Shown: positions 34,397-45,945, numbered from the stretch's first letter. The stretch: 64,000 bases of DNA from Anolis sagrei (GCF_037176765.1 NC_090022.1:85155391-85219390); one strand, 5' to 3'. Numbers and translations: made by a program. Notes: generated from the sequence alone by a model not told the origin.

Positions 34397-35425
34397 TGAA
34401 GGGGAAAGGTGAAACATCCTCTCTCCTTCAAATTAGGTTCTTGTCAGTGCTGAGTGCCATTTGTAATCCTAATATAAAATTACTGACAAGAAAAAAAATA
34501 ACATGAGAACACAGCCTTTGTAATTTATTTGGATAGGGTTTACTTTTTCTAGCTAAAGAGTTATTCTGAGAAGGAAAAGCCTTCCATGTGGGTTGTTCAT
34601 TAGCTGTGAGGAAACGTTTTGCTAAAAAAGAATGAATGAAGAGAAATCTTCTGAGGACTATCCAGAGAAATAAAAGTTCAGTTCCCATGAAATGACACAA
34701 GATTAAAATGTTTTATGGGGAGCATATAAATACAAAGCAACAGATCATCCACATTTCTCTCATTTCTTCCATGAGGAATCCAGTAGCCATGAAGTTTCAC
34801 CTGTTGAATTTCTGCTTATTTACCATCCTAAGTATTGGAGTGTGTTGTTTATTGATAAAGAAAGCCTTTCCACAGCTACCAAAAACACACAAGCCAGCAC
34901 CATCTGTGAAAAAGCAACATTAATGTTTCCAAAGGGACTCGATCTCTGAAATAACAATTATTGCCTCAGTTTTTCCCTGCTCTGCAGTGTCAGAAGGAGA
35001 AAGGCAGAAGGCCTTTGGAACAGTTGCTGTTCTGTGAAAAATTGAAAGGGAATGCAGAGGAATGTTTGCTGAAGTTAGGCCTCACTGGGCAAAGCATCTG
35101 TTGGGAGGAAGAATTGTTAATTAAAGGGATTTTATTAGCCATAACTGTCCCTTGAAAACATAAATGTTTGTTCCTCTGGTAACACAGCAACCTCCTTACC
35201 CCTAGTACAAGAGTTGGCTTCCTCTTCTAGCCTCCATATGTTGATTTAGTCACTTCATCAACATAGTAATGTAAGATCCACAGAGTCACTCAAAACAAAA
35301 TTTTGTTTAAAACTTCTTCCAGCAATTGGAGTTCACTTATGTGTTTAAAACTTCTGTAGCGAAACCTTCAAGTGAAAATGCAAAAGGAGATACCAAATAT
35401 TTTTGTTGAGCTAAAATAGAGAGAC
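34397..35425. other. No recognised repeat; small signal-peptide-like frame at 34789-34923
   Basis: No repeat family recognised. A 44-codon frame starting MKFHLLNFCLFTILSIGVCC lies about 65 bp after a TATAAATA sequence at about 34725; it is discussed as a finding and not called a gene. Confidence 0.4.
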
Positions 35426-35555
35426 AGTGTTGTGGAGTGTTTTGATCTTTGGACTATGTTTTAAGAGTCACACACTCTCAGCCCACCCCCCTAAACCCCC
35501 ATGATGGGGTTGTCATAAGTTGGAAATTACATAAAAACACACAATAACAAAAACA
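35426..35555 (+). mobile_element. SINE type C, internally shortened
   Basis: GTTGTGGAGTGTTTTGATCT and TTTGGACTATG head remnants, then CACACTCTCAGCCCA and the tail GGGGTTGTCATAAGTTGGAA, ATTACATAAAAACACACAAT. Confidence 0.6.
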
Positions 35556-37162
35556 AATGAAGGAGCCCTAAATGGGCTGCCATCAGAAACAGGATCCTTA
35601 AGAAAACTCTTGATAATCATTCTATCTAATCAGATTTTGTTGGATTTCATCCCTGGACTGCACAAGTTTCTTGTATCATCAAGTTTCCAGACCTCAATGA
35701 GTAGCTAGACTAGATATAGGATTGAGTTAAGGGATTCCTTTCCCCACTTTACCATGCATGTTTCCGAAAAGGGTTTTGTCTTTTACTCCTCCTTCTAGCC
35801 ACTGTCTCCTCCACCACTTTGATGGTACAGGAAAGGAATTCTGTGAGGGGACTTTCTCTTTAAGTTTTATTGCCCTGAGTTGACCATGTGGTCTCCATCA
35901 TTGTTCTCTTCTGTCTTTTCTTCCTTCCAGGAGGAAGTATTTTGCCTCTCTGTATGATAGCTGCATTATTATTTTTTTCTACTTTTTACCCCTTTTATTT
36001 CTTTAGAAGATGAGATTTAGTAGGCTAGTTTGCCCCAAGAACTTTTCTATCTAGAATGTATTTAATTTACTTCATTAAATATCTTTGAACCTAAAGTTCT
36101 GACTCTATAATCTTGTGCCATCCTAAGAATAGAAGCTTATCCCAGTTGCACCACATGTACATTTCTGCTGGTTATGAAATTTACTTCTGTTACTCTGCTA
36201 TATTTATGGTGGAATCACCCCAATTGAGGGTTATTTTGAGCCTAACAGCTCAGATTTCCCAACAAAAGGTCTCCGGACCCAGACACTGTGCACTCAGCAC
36301 AACAGGAATATTATTACACACATGAAAAATTAACCTTAAAATGTATTTTCTGTAAGTGTATTCTAATAACAGATATGTTTACTTGAAGGGTATAAAAGAG
36401 ACACATCTCTGACATCAGTTATGAATGATGCATATAGGAGTCATTGACAATGTTTCTTTAAATACATTAGAAAAGCAAAGTGCAAGAGAGGATTGGAGGG
36501 CTTGACTTATGGCTAGCTGAAACCAAATTCTGCACACTTTATGATTCATGGTAATTACAAGATGTTGGGACATAATAATAGATTGGAACCCAAATACAAA
36601 CAGCTTTTCACTGCAGAAAAAGCTACTAAACTGGATATATAATATAAGACACAAATTGTTCACAGAGGGCCGGCAGAGAGACAACAAGAGAATGGCTCTG
36701 GTCAGCAAGATAAGTATTGTGGTCAGCAGCTTTATCTCTGCAAGCGTCACAGCAATAGTGGGTTGTACAGAGGGATTTAGGAAAGAACAAAGAGGTGGCT
36801 CTGCTATTATAATTGAGAGATCCCGGGCTGCAGTAACAAAGAGACAGAATGGAACAATTGTGCTATATGGAATATATGACTCTGTGAAGGTTGACATGTT
36901 TTTGAGTATGAGAGATAGACTGTGAGAGGGCTATAAATCTTTGATATTGAAAAAGTCTGCTTATAGCCCCTGAAATAATTTGAAAAGACACAGCTAAACT
37001 CCCCTCTGTTTCTCTGGATTCAGGGGTGCAGTAGGAGTGTACCTCATGGGTCCAGGGCCCTCCAAACCAGCAAGTGATCAACAGGATTCTCAGATTGCAG
37101 GGCACAGCCTTCATTGTCAGTGCCTAATCCTTCATCTCTGAGTCTGGGTCCTTTCAGGTTAT
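35556..37162. other. No recognised feature
   Basis: Contains a two-way open stretch at 36415-36925 (160 codons minus, 125 codons plus, overlapping). Neither product resembles a protein I know. Confidence 0.45.
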
Positions 37163-37171
37163 ATAGCCTGA

Positions 37172-37391
37172 CTTTACTTACTTAGGCGATCCCTCTTAGT
37201 CCGAGGATGATGGTCCAAGTTTGGTGTCCTGGCGGTGGGTTCGTAGGTGACTGTGGAGCCCTATTCTTGATGGAAGGTGGTCTCGGACAGGGTTGGCTTG
37301 ACGTGCCTTCCTCTTGGCACATTTCTCTATTTCACCCTCCATTCGTGCCTCTTCAAATTCTGCAGCACTGCTGGTCACAGCTGACCTCCAG
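37172..37391 (-). mobile_element. Short LINE-derived retroposon (copy 2)
   Basis: Minus-strand sequence starts CTGGAGGTCAGCTGTGACCA and ends with a CGCCTAAGTAAGTAAAG tail. It encodes TSSAAEFEEARMEGEIEKCA, the last coding part of the LINE at 12633-13085. The duplication ATAGCCTGA lies at 37163-37171 and 37392-37400. Its 5' boundary is the same base as in the copy at 39643-39890, although the two have different internal deletions. Confidence 0.85.
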
Positions 37392-37400
37392 ATAGCCTGA

Positions 37401-39579
37401 AAAACCTACAACAACCCAATATCAACGAATCTTCAATCTGTGCCTTGGGGAGGGTTGGCCCTCTGATTTTCTATAGTGCACTGTGGAGTCATTACCAAAC
37501 AACATGATGGTGGTGAGGGGATAGAGGAAAGGCATCTCTTTGATTCTGGCCCTTTGGTTCCTTGTGCAATTAAAAAAATAGAATCAACCATGCTTTGGAG
37601 ATGAGGTGAGGTTGGGATGGGGAATAAGAAAGACCACAGTTTCCTAAAGTGTAGGAAGTATATTAAAGGTTTGTAGGAAAGTGCTCACAACACTCCCTCC
37701 CCCCATTATTCACATTATCAAATACTGAGCAAAAGAATAATAGAACATGTATTTCTTTTTAGTTTCCTTATTAACTGTGGTAGAAGACCTTAAGAAACTG
37801 GCACATACACAAAACAGCTACGGTACTCGCCAACAATAAACCAGTGAACTCTATGACCTTAGGAAGCTTTTTGTATCCACAGTGGCTGGTAACTTCCATG
37901 TCAATGGGTTACCAAATGCACTCTGGGGTTTCTGTTCAAAATTTAAATTAGTTCTCCAGGGTGCTGATCTCTGTTCCCAAATAAAACCTCCTTGAAAGTT
38001 CAGACTAAAGTCCAAAGTGGATTTTCTACTGACTGCCCGTGCTATTGTATTGCACAGCCTTCTCTGTGGTCCACATCTTTTGCTAGAGGAGATTGGGTGC
38101 CCTGAATAAATGCATCTTTTGGTGCTTCCTAACGAAGGAATGTCCCAATCAGGAAAGCAGCAGAACAAAATGTCATGGGGGGGGGGGGGGAGGGGGGATA
38201 CTTTACACACATATAAACAGCCCAGACTTTGCTCCTTCTTGCCACCAGACCCAGACTGGGTCAGGAAGGCAGGCAATTCAATCTGTTTACAGAAAGAAAA
38301 CCCTTGAGTTTACCAAGAAATACATCTCCCGTTTCCTGTCCGCTCTACTGAGCCAAACATTGAACAAAGACAGATGGACACATCTTTATAAATCAAACAA
38401 ATTAGCTTCCTAATTTTTATTTAGTAAATAAGAGACTGCCATCAATCTTGAAAGCCAAATCATGGGATTTGGAAAGGAAGGGGGGAATGTTATTTTCAGA
38501 TTATGGTTCACCTTTTCCCTTCTAAAACAATCTGAATTTTCATTTTTTGTAAATTCACAGGGTTGGTATCCTGTTTGAATTACCCTTCTCAGCAGTAGGT
38601 GTTTCGATAGTCTTTTGTCAACATGGGTCATCCAGACCCCCTATAGCTAGCATTTGCCCTTTACTGTCTTCCATTGTGACCTCTCCTTTCCATGTCTTTC
38701 CTCTTATTCAATCAAACATGGGCAAGAGAGCAGTTTGGAGGCCTGCCTACTCATTTCATTCTTGATTCTAGGAGAGAGCAATAGACTTGGTAGAAGCAGA
38801 TGTCATTGTGGGGGTCCTTCTTATTATTCAAACTAGGACTGGGATCATGTACATATATGTATAATCCTGTTGAGAGAAGAGGTGAAGTTCCTATACCCTC
38901 AAATATTTCACAGAGTATGGTCAAGATAGCTAAAAATATTAATAATGCAAAAAAACCAAGCTAGGAGAGGCTGCAGCAGTTTGCTTTTGCCTACTGTACT
39001 GGGAGGGACACAATCCACCCCCCTCTTGCCCTCAATCCTGCTTTCATGTAGTGTAAACTATTTTTGAACCCACTTTGCAGCAATTGAGGGTGAGATGTGA
39101 AGGTGGGAGGAAGAGAGAAAACTGGGATATTTTCTAAACAACTGAAAAAAGTAAAATGACAGAAAATTAATTGAAATTGTCCCAGCCAATTGAAACAGCT
39201 GGAGGATATTACTTTTTGCTACAGCCATTGACCACCTTGGAACTCTGAAGCTGTGATTGTGTCAATCAAAGCTATAGGCTTCCTTGAGTTACATGCATCA
39301 AGACTCTAGTGGTGATATTTCTTTTTGTGTTGAATGAAATGTAAACCAATGCTCAAACAAGACGATGGTGTTTCTAGTTGATATCAGCTACCACCTGCCT
39401 CATAGTAGCTGAAGGATAACTTGGGTTTAAAAAAAAAGCAGCGAAGTACATAGCATTGAGTAGCCCAGCTGTAAAGCAAACTACTTTGGTGGTAGTTTAA
39501 TCCTGCGTGGGCAAGAATCCTTAAAGTTGCAAATGACCTGCTCCTAATTGATGTTAAGAAAGAGGACAAAATGGAGGTA
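37401..39579. other. No recognised feature; G-run at 38177-38190
   Basis: Two kb without a recognised repeat, apart from a 14-G tract followed by A and six G. An open frame of 141 codons on the minus strand across the G-run is compositionally driven. Confidence 0.5.
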
Positions 39580-40180
39580 CAGTTGACTCTCCACAGTTGT
39601 GGTTTTGACTTTTGCAGATTTGATTATTCACAGATTTGATTACTTACTTACTTACTTGCTTACTTACTTACTTAGGCGATCCCTCATTGGCCGAGTAGGA
39701 TAGTCTTCCAGGATCAGTATGCTTGTGGATCCATAGGTGGCTGTGGAGCCCTATTCTTGATCTGCATCTTCTCCCGCAGTGAGGGCATTGGTTTCCAGGT
39801 AGAAGGCAGTCCTTTTGGCACATTTCTCTCTTTCACCCTCCATTCGTGCCTCTTCAAATTCTGCAGCACTGCTGGTCACAGCTGACCTCCAGATTTGATT
39901 AAAATATTATCTCTAGGAATATTTAGGTTCTCCAGAGTGAGTCTATGATTAACTTCCTCCAATCATGCTGTAGGACCTACACATATATACAGAGAACATC
40001 ACTATAGGAATTTCTAGGCTCTCCAGTACATTTCTATGTTCAGTTTGCGGTGGAAGTTGAATCATGTTGGAAGATTTAGAAATTCCTAGACAGGTAACAC
40101 AAAAGCTTTGTCTTTATTCATAATTTTTTCACTTTCATGGGAGTCTTGTGCCCCTAATCCCAGAGAATGTGAGTAGCTGG
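39580..40180. mobile_element. Tigger-like DNA transposon remnant, interrupted
   Basis: The left end ACAGTTGACTCTCCACAGTT and the subterminal TTTTGACTTTTGCAGATTTG resemble Tigger-type non-autonomous elements. The element resumes at 39902 (AAATATTATCTCTAGGAATA) and runs past TCATGGGAGTCTTGTGCCCC to about 40180. It is split by a short LINE-derived insertion. The right terminal repeat is not clear, so the class is tentative. Confidence 0.5.
39643..39890 (-). mobile_element. Short LINE-derived retroposon (copy 3)
   Basis: Third copy of the family, with a TTAC-repeat tail (39643-39672) then GGCGATCCCTCATTGGCCGA on the plus strand. The duplication AGATTTGATTA is at 39632-39642 and 39891-39901. If the first two bases belong to the element, the duplication is ATTTGATTA (9 bp) and the element ends on exactly the same base as copy 2. 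It keeps the TCTCCCGCAGTGAGG block that copy 2 lacks, and lacks the GGTTGGCTTGACGTGCC block that copy 2 has. Confidence 0.88.
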
Positions 40181-42488
40181 CTATTAATATAATTATGTAT
40201 GATGTAGAGAAAGACATCAGTCTCTATCCAGAAATAAACCCCAAAGACTTCACTGGGAGTTACTCCTAAGTAAATATGTACAGGATTATAGCTGGAGGGA
40301 AACATTTTAATGCACCGGAATGCATGAACCTGAGATCTAGGAATAATCCCTTGTGATGTCTCAGGAGGCTAGCCCTGGTAATAGTATAGGCCGTTTTTAC
40401 AAGGGAAAGCCTGTCGTAGTGTTATAGTCAGCATAACATATTAAGCATCAATCAGAAAACACTGCATGCCAATCAAATCTATGTAATAAGAAAAATACAT
40501 CTGCATACACATATTTCAAGCCAGTGCTGTTTTTAAACAGTAGTTTTGAGAGTTTCCCATCTTTAAAAACTTTTGTCTTTCTGCTGTCTTATCATTGCCT
40601 TTTGACCACACTCAGATGTTCCTTGGCCACATGTTTCCTAGTTTTCATCTGAGAAATGTTGGAGAGTGTGCTTGCCCTGCTACATTTTTTTTTGTAAACT
40701 AGGGGAAAGGGGAGCTTAAACTCACTTCTGACACTAGTCTTTGTGCCTCAATAGCCTTTTTAAAAACAATCATGAAAATCCCATCTGCCAACCCATACCA
40801 TCTCTTCAGTTCTCCTTCACAAAAAGTATAAATTCTTGACTGGGGAAGTACTAATGTGTTATAGTTGTTTAGTTAACACTTCTCTCCCCTTCCCTCCTTT
40901 TATGTTTATGTCGCCATCTGTCAGATTGTTTTATTAATTAAAAAAAAACAATTTTGTGAAACCTGTTAATTTTCCTCTGTTCACTACCACTTAAGGCTGA
41001 ACTACCTTGTTACTTTCAAAGAGGTGTGGAGATCTGCCAGCTCTACTGTGTACTGTGTTGGAGGGAGCTGCTGCTTTGTGCCTGAGTCATCATCGGTCAT
41101 GAATGCTAGAAACTAAAGTGGGTGGAGGTGGTTTTGGAAACCAACTTATTTTCCTCAGATTCATGGGATTTGGGATTGGATTGGTAGGCGGATTATCTCA
41201 CCTCTTTCACTTGTTAAGTGGCATATAAGAGTTTTATATGCCTAAAGAAGCCATCTGCCAGGGAGAAGTAACTTTTCCACTGCCTATACTAGATTGTGTT
41301 TAACATGCCTTTCTTTGGAAAGGACAAGCTAAATAAAGAGCCCTAGCGCCTTACACTTCACCCCCCATCAAGTGGTCTACAGGGAATGCAAGTGCAGTAC
41401 TGAGAAGGTGAAATTGATTGCTACAGCAATGCCATCAGACAGACCAGAGATATGTCTGTGATGGGTGACTGGTGTGTATGTGCACATATAGACACATGCA
41501 CACAAGAGAGACAAAGCAAGGTGTCAGTTTTGGCAGACCCAAAGTTATGTGGCTTACAATTCCAGGTGTTCCAGATGGGCCTGTGAACCTGATAAGATAG
41601 CCCCCAAAAAGTCAACTTTAGGAGGATGGGATCTGAAGCATTTAACCTTCCCTATTCATTTTTTCTTTGCTCCTACTCATTGCCCAATTCCTGTAAACAG
41701 AAAATTTGTAAATACAGTGGGAGAGTCCCTTCAAAGTGCCAATTAAAAGTGGAGAAGTTTGGAAAGATCAAGGATGTGATTCTCAGATACCTGGTGTCTG
41801 ATCCAAATTTCTCCAAACTGAAATCACTTTTTTTCCTCCCCTCCACCCCCACCTTTCTCCTTCTCTCTTTATCATCTTAATTTTCTCTTTCCTTCTCAAT
41901 TATATGTGAGTGATGTCAGGCACCCCCCCCCCCCCCTCAGAATTAAGGGATAAGAACTTATAGTTCTGCAAAGGGCAAGGTCACCAGACTACACAACAAG
42001 GGTTAAGTCTTGGCCACATTGCCAAGGCACTGACAACAACAAGGACCCCACGAGGCTTTTTGGGAAATGGCTGGATCTTGGGACTTCTGCCCTTTTGTGA
42101 GAGTTGTAGTTCCCCAAGGGCTGAGCGATGGATTCTGTTATTGATCAACTCAGCGCCCATCTGCTGATTCCAGCCTGAATCCATGACTCTCTGCTGAGTG
42201 GACTGGACTGTTTGCCACAACCCTGGCCATGAACTTTCTATCAATGCTTGATTTGAACTGCTAGCAACCTCTGCTTCCACACGCCCTTCCTAAGAGCATG
42301 GGATTTCCAGTTTGGACCTTAATAAAGATCAAATATTGAAATAAACTTTATGGGGTGGGATGGGGGTTCCTCTGCTGCTCTAACTCTGTATCAGTGATGC
42401 CTATTGCCTATGATTTTGATATATGTATGTAACCTTATGAATTTCCTCTGTACCCTCGTCCCCTTGACCCTTGCCCCACAAAAACTGC
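40181..42488. other. No recognised feature; C-run at 41923-41936
   Basis: A 2.3-kb stretch. Points noted: a 14-C tract at 41923-41936, GAGAGTTGTAGTTCCCC at 42101-42117, and two AATAAA signals near 42322-42345. The right part may belong to the LTR-like block that follows. Confidence 0.45.
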
Positions 42489-43310
42489 TGTGACCAGGAA
42501 CTGCCTGGGGGAGGGCTCCAGCCTCTCCCTCAATCACCCTTGATTAATTCACCAGCATGGACAATACTGTTAATCCCCAACCCTGGCCCTCGGAGCAGAC
42601 CAGCGAGGGGAGGGGGTCAACAGAAACTCAGGAAGAAAAGGTTGATTAAATCATCAAGACGTCGTTGATCCCCCCTGAGGTCCGATGTCGAAAAAGCCAT
42701 TCATATCCCCCTCCAAAGCTCATCAAGGACAGGAAAGCTTTTGTTTGCTAGGATCACACCTTGCCGGCCTGAGACAAAGGCTTGCTGGCAACTCCTAATC
42801 CCATCATTTCCCCCCTCCTTTGTCCGAGGCCGCACCGCCTCCTCTCTCCTGATTTGTCCATCTTGCGAGGCGAGCGGAGGGCGCTCATTGGCCCTCTAGA
42901 GGCGAAGAAACACGCTGATTGGTCCGGAGCAGGGGCGGGTCGCCCAGCCTCCTCCCAGCTGTTCCGTGGCCAGCCAATCAGCATGGAGCCGGCCGGCAGA
43001 GGGCGGGCGGGAATTTTGAAACTGTTTTCCTTTGTCTGCACACTATAAAATGCTTGGAAATTCTGTAAAATTATGCTTGCGGTGGAAAGATTCCTGCAAT
43101 GCATCTGATCTCAGCTGAATCACAAATAAACCTCGGTTGCTGAAAACCTCTTCCACTTTGATGAGGCATTATTATTTGTAATATTTTTACTCTTTGGATT
43201 GGCTCTCGCTGGCCTCACCAAGGTTCCAGGGCCCTTTTGAGCGGTCCTCAGGGATCTCCTCCGCCAGGAGACTCTACTAAAAGCAGCTCGATATCATGAG
43301 CACTGTCACA
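42489..43310 (+). mobile_element. Probable solo retroviral-type LTR (fossil)
   Basis: A GC-rich block with, in order, CCAAT-type boxes (CTCATTGGCCC, CTGATTGGTCC, CAGCCAATCAG; about 42886-42981), a GC box (GGGGCGGG), a TATA box (ACTATAAAATG, about 43041) and AATAAA about 80 bp further on (about 43125). Promoter followed closely by a polyadenylation signal is the U3-R-U5 layout of an LTR. TGTGAC at 42489 and GTCACA ending at 43310 would be the inverted ends, but no target duplication supports these edges. No internal retroviral genes flank it. The alternative is a host promoter CpG island. Confidence 0.5.
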
Positions 43311-43689
43311 CATATGCTTTCTTCTTTATTTATTCCATATACCTTTAACTACTATCCCAAGGTAAATTACAAGGAAGAACAAAACAATTAACATGTAAAT
43401 ACAGAGAAAGCATCGTAAAATAAAACTTATCAAAATATTTGGAGGGGGGTCCATACGCACAACCAGGAAAATTAAAATTCTTGTCTAAAAAGACTAGCAA
43501 CTAGTCAGTAAGCTGGCAGAACTAGCACAGGACATTTAGCCAAAACTTCAGAAGAAACGAGATACCTTCAGACCATTGCTTGAGAGGTAACAATGTTATC
43601 AGTGTTGGTACTTTTTAAAAAAAATGTATCAAAATGACTGGTAATAATTGGTATTTTCTTTTGATGCAACAAGTAACATTTATTGCTTA
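43311..43689. other. Possible LINE tail, otherwise nothing
   Basis: Begins TTCTTTATTTATTCCATATA and contains AAGGTAAATTACAAGGAAGA, weakly like a reverse-oriented LINE tail. Not strong enough to name. Confidence 0.35.
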
Positions 43690-44496
43690 CACTTAATGTG
43701 GAGCAGGAAGCTTTGAGATGGTTGAACAGAAGCTCTCCGAAGCTTTAGGTGCTTTTACTGCCTATTACAGAGAAAACCAGCTGATTCCTAATCCATCTAA
43801 AACACAGTATGCATGCCCAGTGTGGAATACATCTCACCATGCTAAAACAGTCGATGTGGCTCTTAATAAGACATGCTGCATTATCACAGGATGTCTGCAC
43901 CCTACACCACTGGTAATTATTGCACAACCTGACATCCGCTGGGAAGTAGCAGCCAATAATGAAAGGACCAAGGCAGTGACATCTTCGGTCCATCCTCTGT
44001 TTGGATATCAGCCAGCACGCCAATGCCTTAAATCAAGAAATAGTTTTCTAAGATCTACAGAGATACTCGCAGGAACACCTCAGCAAGCGAGAGTCCAAAA
44101 GTGGCAGGCGAAAACCAAGAACCTCCACCCATGGCTGATACCAAATGAGAGACTCTCTCCTGGGCACACAGAAGGCTGGGTGACTTGGAAGGCGCTGAAC
44201 AGACTGCACTCTGGCACCATGAGATGCAGAGCCAACCTTAAGAAATGGGGCCACAAAGTGGAGTCAACGACATGCAGATGTGGAGAAGAGCAAACCATAG
44301 ACCACCTATTACAATGCAGTCTGAGCCCTGCCACATGCACAATGGGGGACCTTCTTATAGCTATACCGGAGGCACTCCAAGTGGCCAGCTATTGGTCAAA
44401 GGACATTTAATATAATGCCAAGTTTTTTTAAACTTTGTGTTTTTTAAATACATTACAACTGTACCCTTGGTTAGCTTCTGATACAATAAATAAATA
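43690..44496 (+). mobile_element. LINE, I/Jockey/Vingi-like, 3' part with 230-codon frame
   Basis: The open frame 43718-44410 encodes the end of a non-LTR reverse transcriptase. It starts EQKLSEALGAFTAYYRENQL then PNPSKTQ, jumps directly to YACPVW, and continues through DVALNKTCCIITGCLHPTPL, HPLFGYQPARQCLKSRNSFL and TPQQARVQKWQAKTKNLHP to WKALNRLHSGTMRCRANLKK. The terminal Cys/His block is CRCGEEQTIDHLLQCSLSPA and the frame ends ASYWSKDI. Joining PNPSKTQ to YACPVW implies an internal loss of roughly 80 codons. The 3' UTR ends ACAATAAATAAATA. The open frame suggests a younger copy than its relative at 8066-8507. Confidence 0.75.
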
Positions 44497-45242
44497 TGTG
44501 GAAGCAGGCCCCAGTATTTAGTATTAAATTGACAACTTCCTGCATTCTTGGCATAACTTCTGCAAGCAATGACTAGAGCTGAGCCTCTGAACTTTTTCCT
44601 CATAAACTTCAGGATCAAGAGTTCCTCCTAGACTTGGGACATAATTCCCCCAATAGAGCACCACTAGGTCAGGCAAACCAATTTGGATTTTATAGGGAAA
44701 CAATACTTAATGTGTTCATCAGCTGCTTCGAAATCTTTCCACTGCTTTGGGTCATAAGTGCAGATTGTTATAATTGCTACGGCTGGAGCAATTTAGCATG
44801 CAGTATTTATGCTGGCTTGCAGAAAAATACAGTTCGTGGAGGTCTCTCTATTTGGTAAAAGCGCTGTAGGGATGGAAAGCCAGTCTTTATAAATGAAGGA
44901 GTGAATGTCTGGAAGGAAGGTAGATGTTCACTCCAAAGCTTTAAATGCTGATTAAACTGATATGATTGTGGTGGCGGGACTTTGTATTCCAAAATCCATT
45001 TATCTTTCTAGATTGCTGTGGCCTCTTTTGTCTGTTTCCTGCCAAAAAATAAGAAGTGGAGATCTATGAAATAAATAGTGATGCTTAGTCCATTTTAAGG
45101 GATAACTTCAGAGAAATAAAATGCCTTAAAAGTATGAAACTGAGATAAAGGGAAAAAAATATTTACTCCCAAAGACACTACCCTGTTCTTTCAAAGACTT
45201 TCCTTGAATAAGGCAGACAATCTCTAAGTATGCAGCACCACA
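44497..45242. other. No recognised feature
   Basis: Nothing recognised. Confidence 0.55.
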
Positions 45243-45330
45243 TCTTATTTATTTATTTATTACGTTTACATCCTATTTTTTTCTCTCCAGTGAGTTCAAG
45301 GCAGTGTCTCCGCAGTCAATTTATCCTCAC
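45243..45330 (-). mobile_element. LINE 3' tail, reverse orientation
   Basis: CTTATTTATTTATTTATTAC followed by TCTCCAGTGAGTTCAAGGCA is a reverse-oriented LINE tail of the style seen at 5590-5705. Only the terminal part is left. Confidence 0.4.
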
Positions 45331-45544
45331 AATACTCTTGCAGAATATGTCTGACTTCTATATGTGACAGCTTAAAAAACTTTCGATTCTGCTCACCTGA
45401 TATATTGTGTTGGACTCTAAATTCTCTTGGATTTGGCTCCAGCTCCTCTGGACCATTCGTTAACTCCCCAAAACTTTGACAATAAGAGCTGTTTGGCAAT
45501 GGAATATGCTTCCTTGAAGTGTGATGGACTCTCTTTCTCTACGG

Positions 45545-45650
45545 TAGTGGTTCCCAACCTTTGGTCCTCCAATTGTTTTGGATTTCAGCTCCCAGAAATT
45601 CCAGTCAGTTTACCAGCTTTTAGGACTGGAGACCATCTGTTGGGAGTGCT
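45545..45650. repeat. MITE type R, half copy
   Basis: GTAGTGGTTCCCAACCTTTG, TCAGCTCCCAGAAATTCCAG and AGTTTACCAGCTTTTAGGAC match one arm and the centre of 24040-24172 in reverse orientation. The second arm is missing; the type T element starts directly after. Confidence 0.65.
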
Positions 45651-45654
45651 TTGA

Positions 45655-45945
45655 CTAGGGACCTCTTCACACGTATGGCGGCAGGAGGCAGCGATGCTCC
45701 ACTTAAGTGTGAGGCATGGGGAATCTGGCACCCCATGCCTCACCTTGCCTGCCAGCAGGGCGATCACATCGGGGGAAGCGTGGAGCATGCAGTTTCCCCC
45801 CATATATTGGACAACATAGGAAGCCTCCCATGTTGCCTCTATACACCCACGGAGCCAGCACAACATTATGTGAATGGAGCCAGCCGGCTCCATGGGTGAC
45901 CAGGCAGAGACTGGTGTTGGCCATGAAATCTAGACCCTTGTGATG
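45655..45945. repeat. MITE type T, copy 1
   Basis: Starts TAGGGACCTCTTCACACGTA, the same terminal string as the element at 48695-49027, and like it holds GCATGGGG/CCCCATGC inverted segments. The right terminus is degraded. No transposase coding sequence. Several overlapping open frames of 75-102 codons in all frames come from the compositionally balanced interior. Confidence 0.5.

Noticed and set aside
39640-39675. TTAC repeats that could suggest a CRISPR-like or satellite array
   Set aside because: It is the microsatellite tail of a LINE-derived insertion; there are no spacers.
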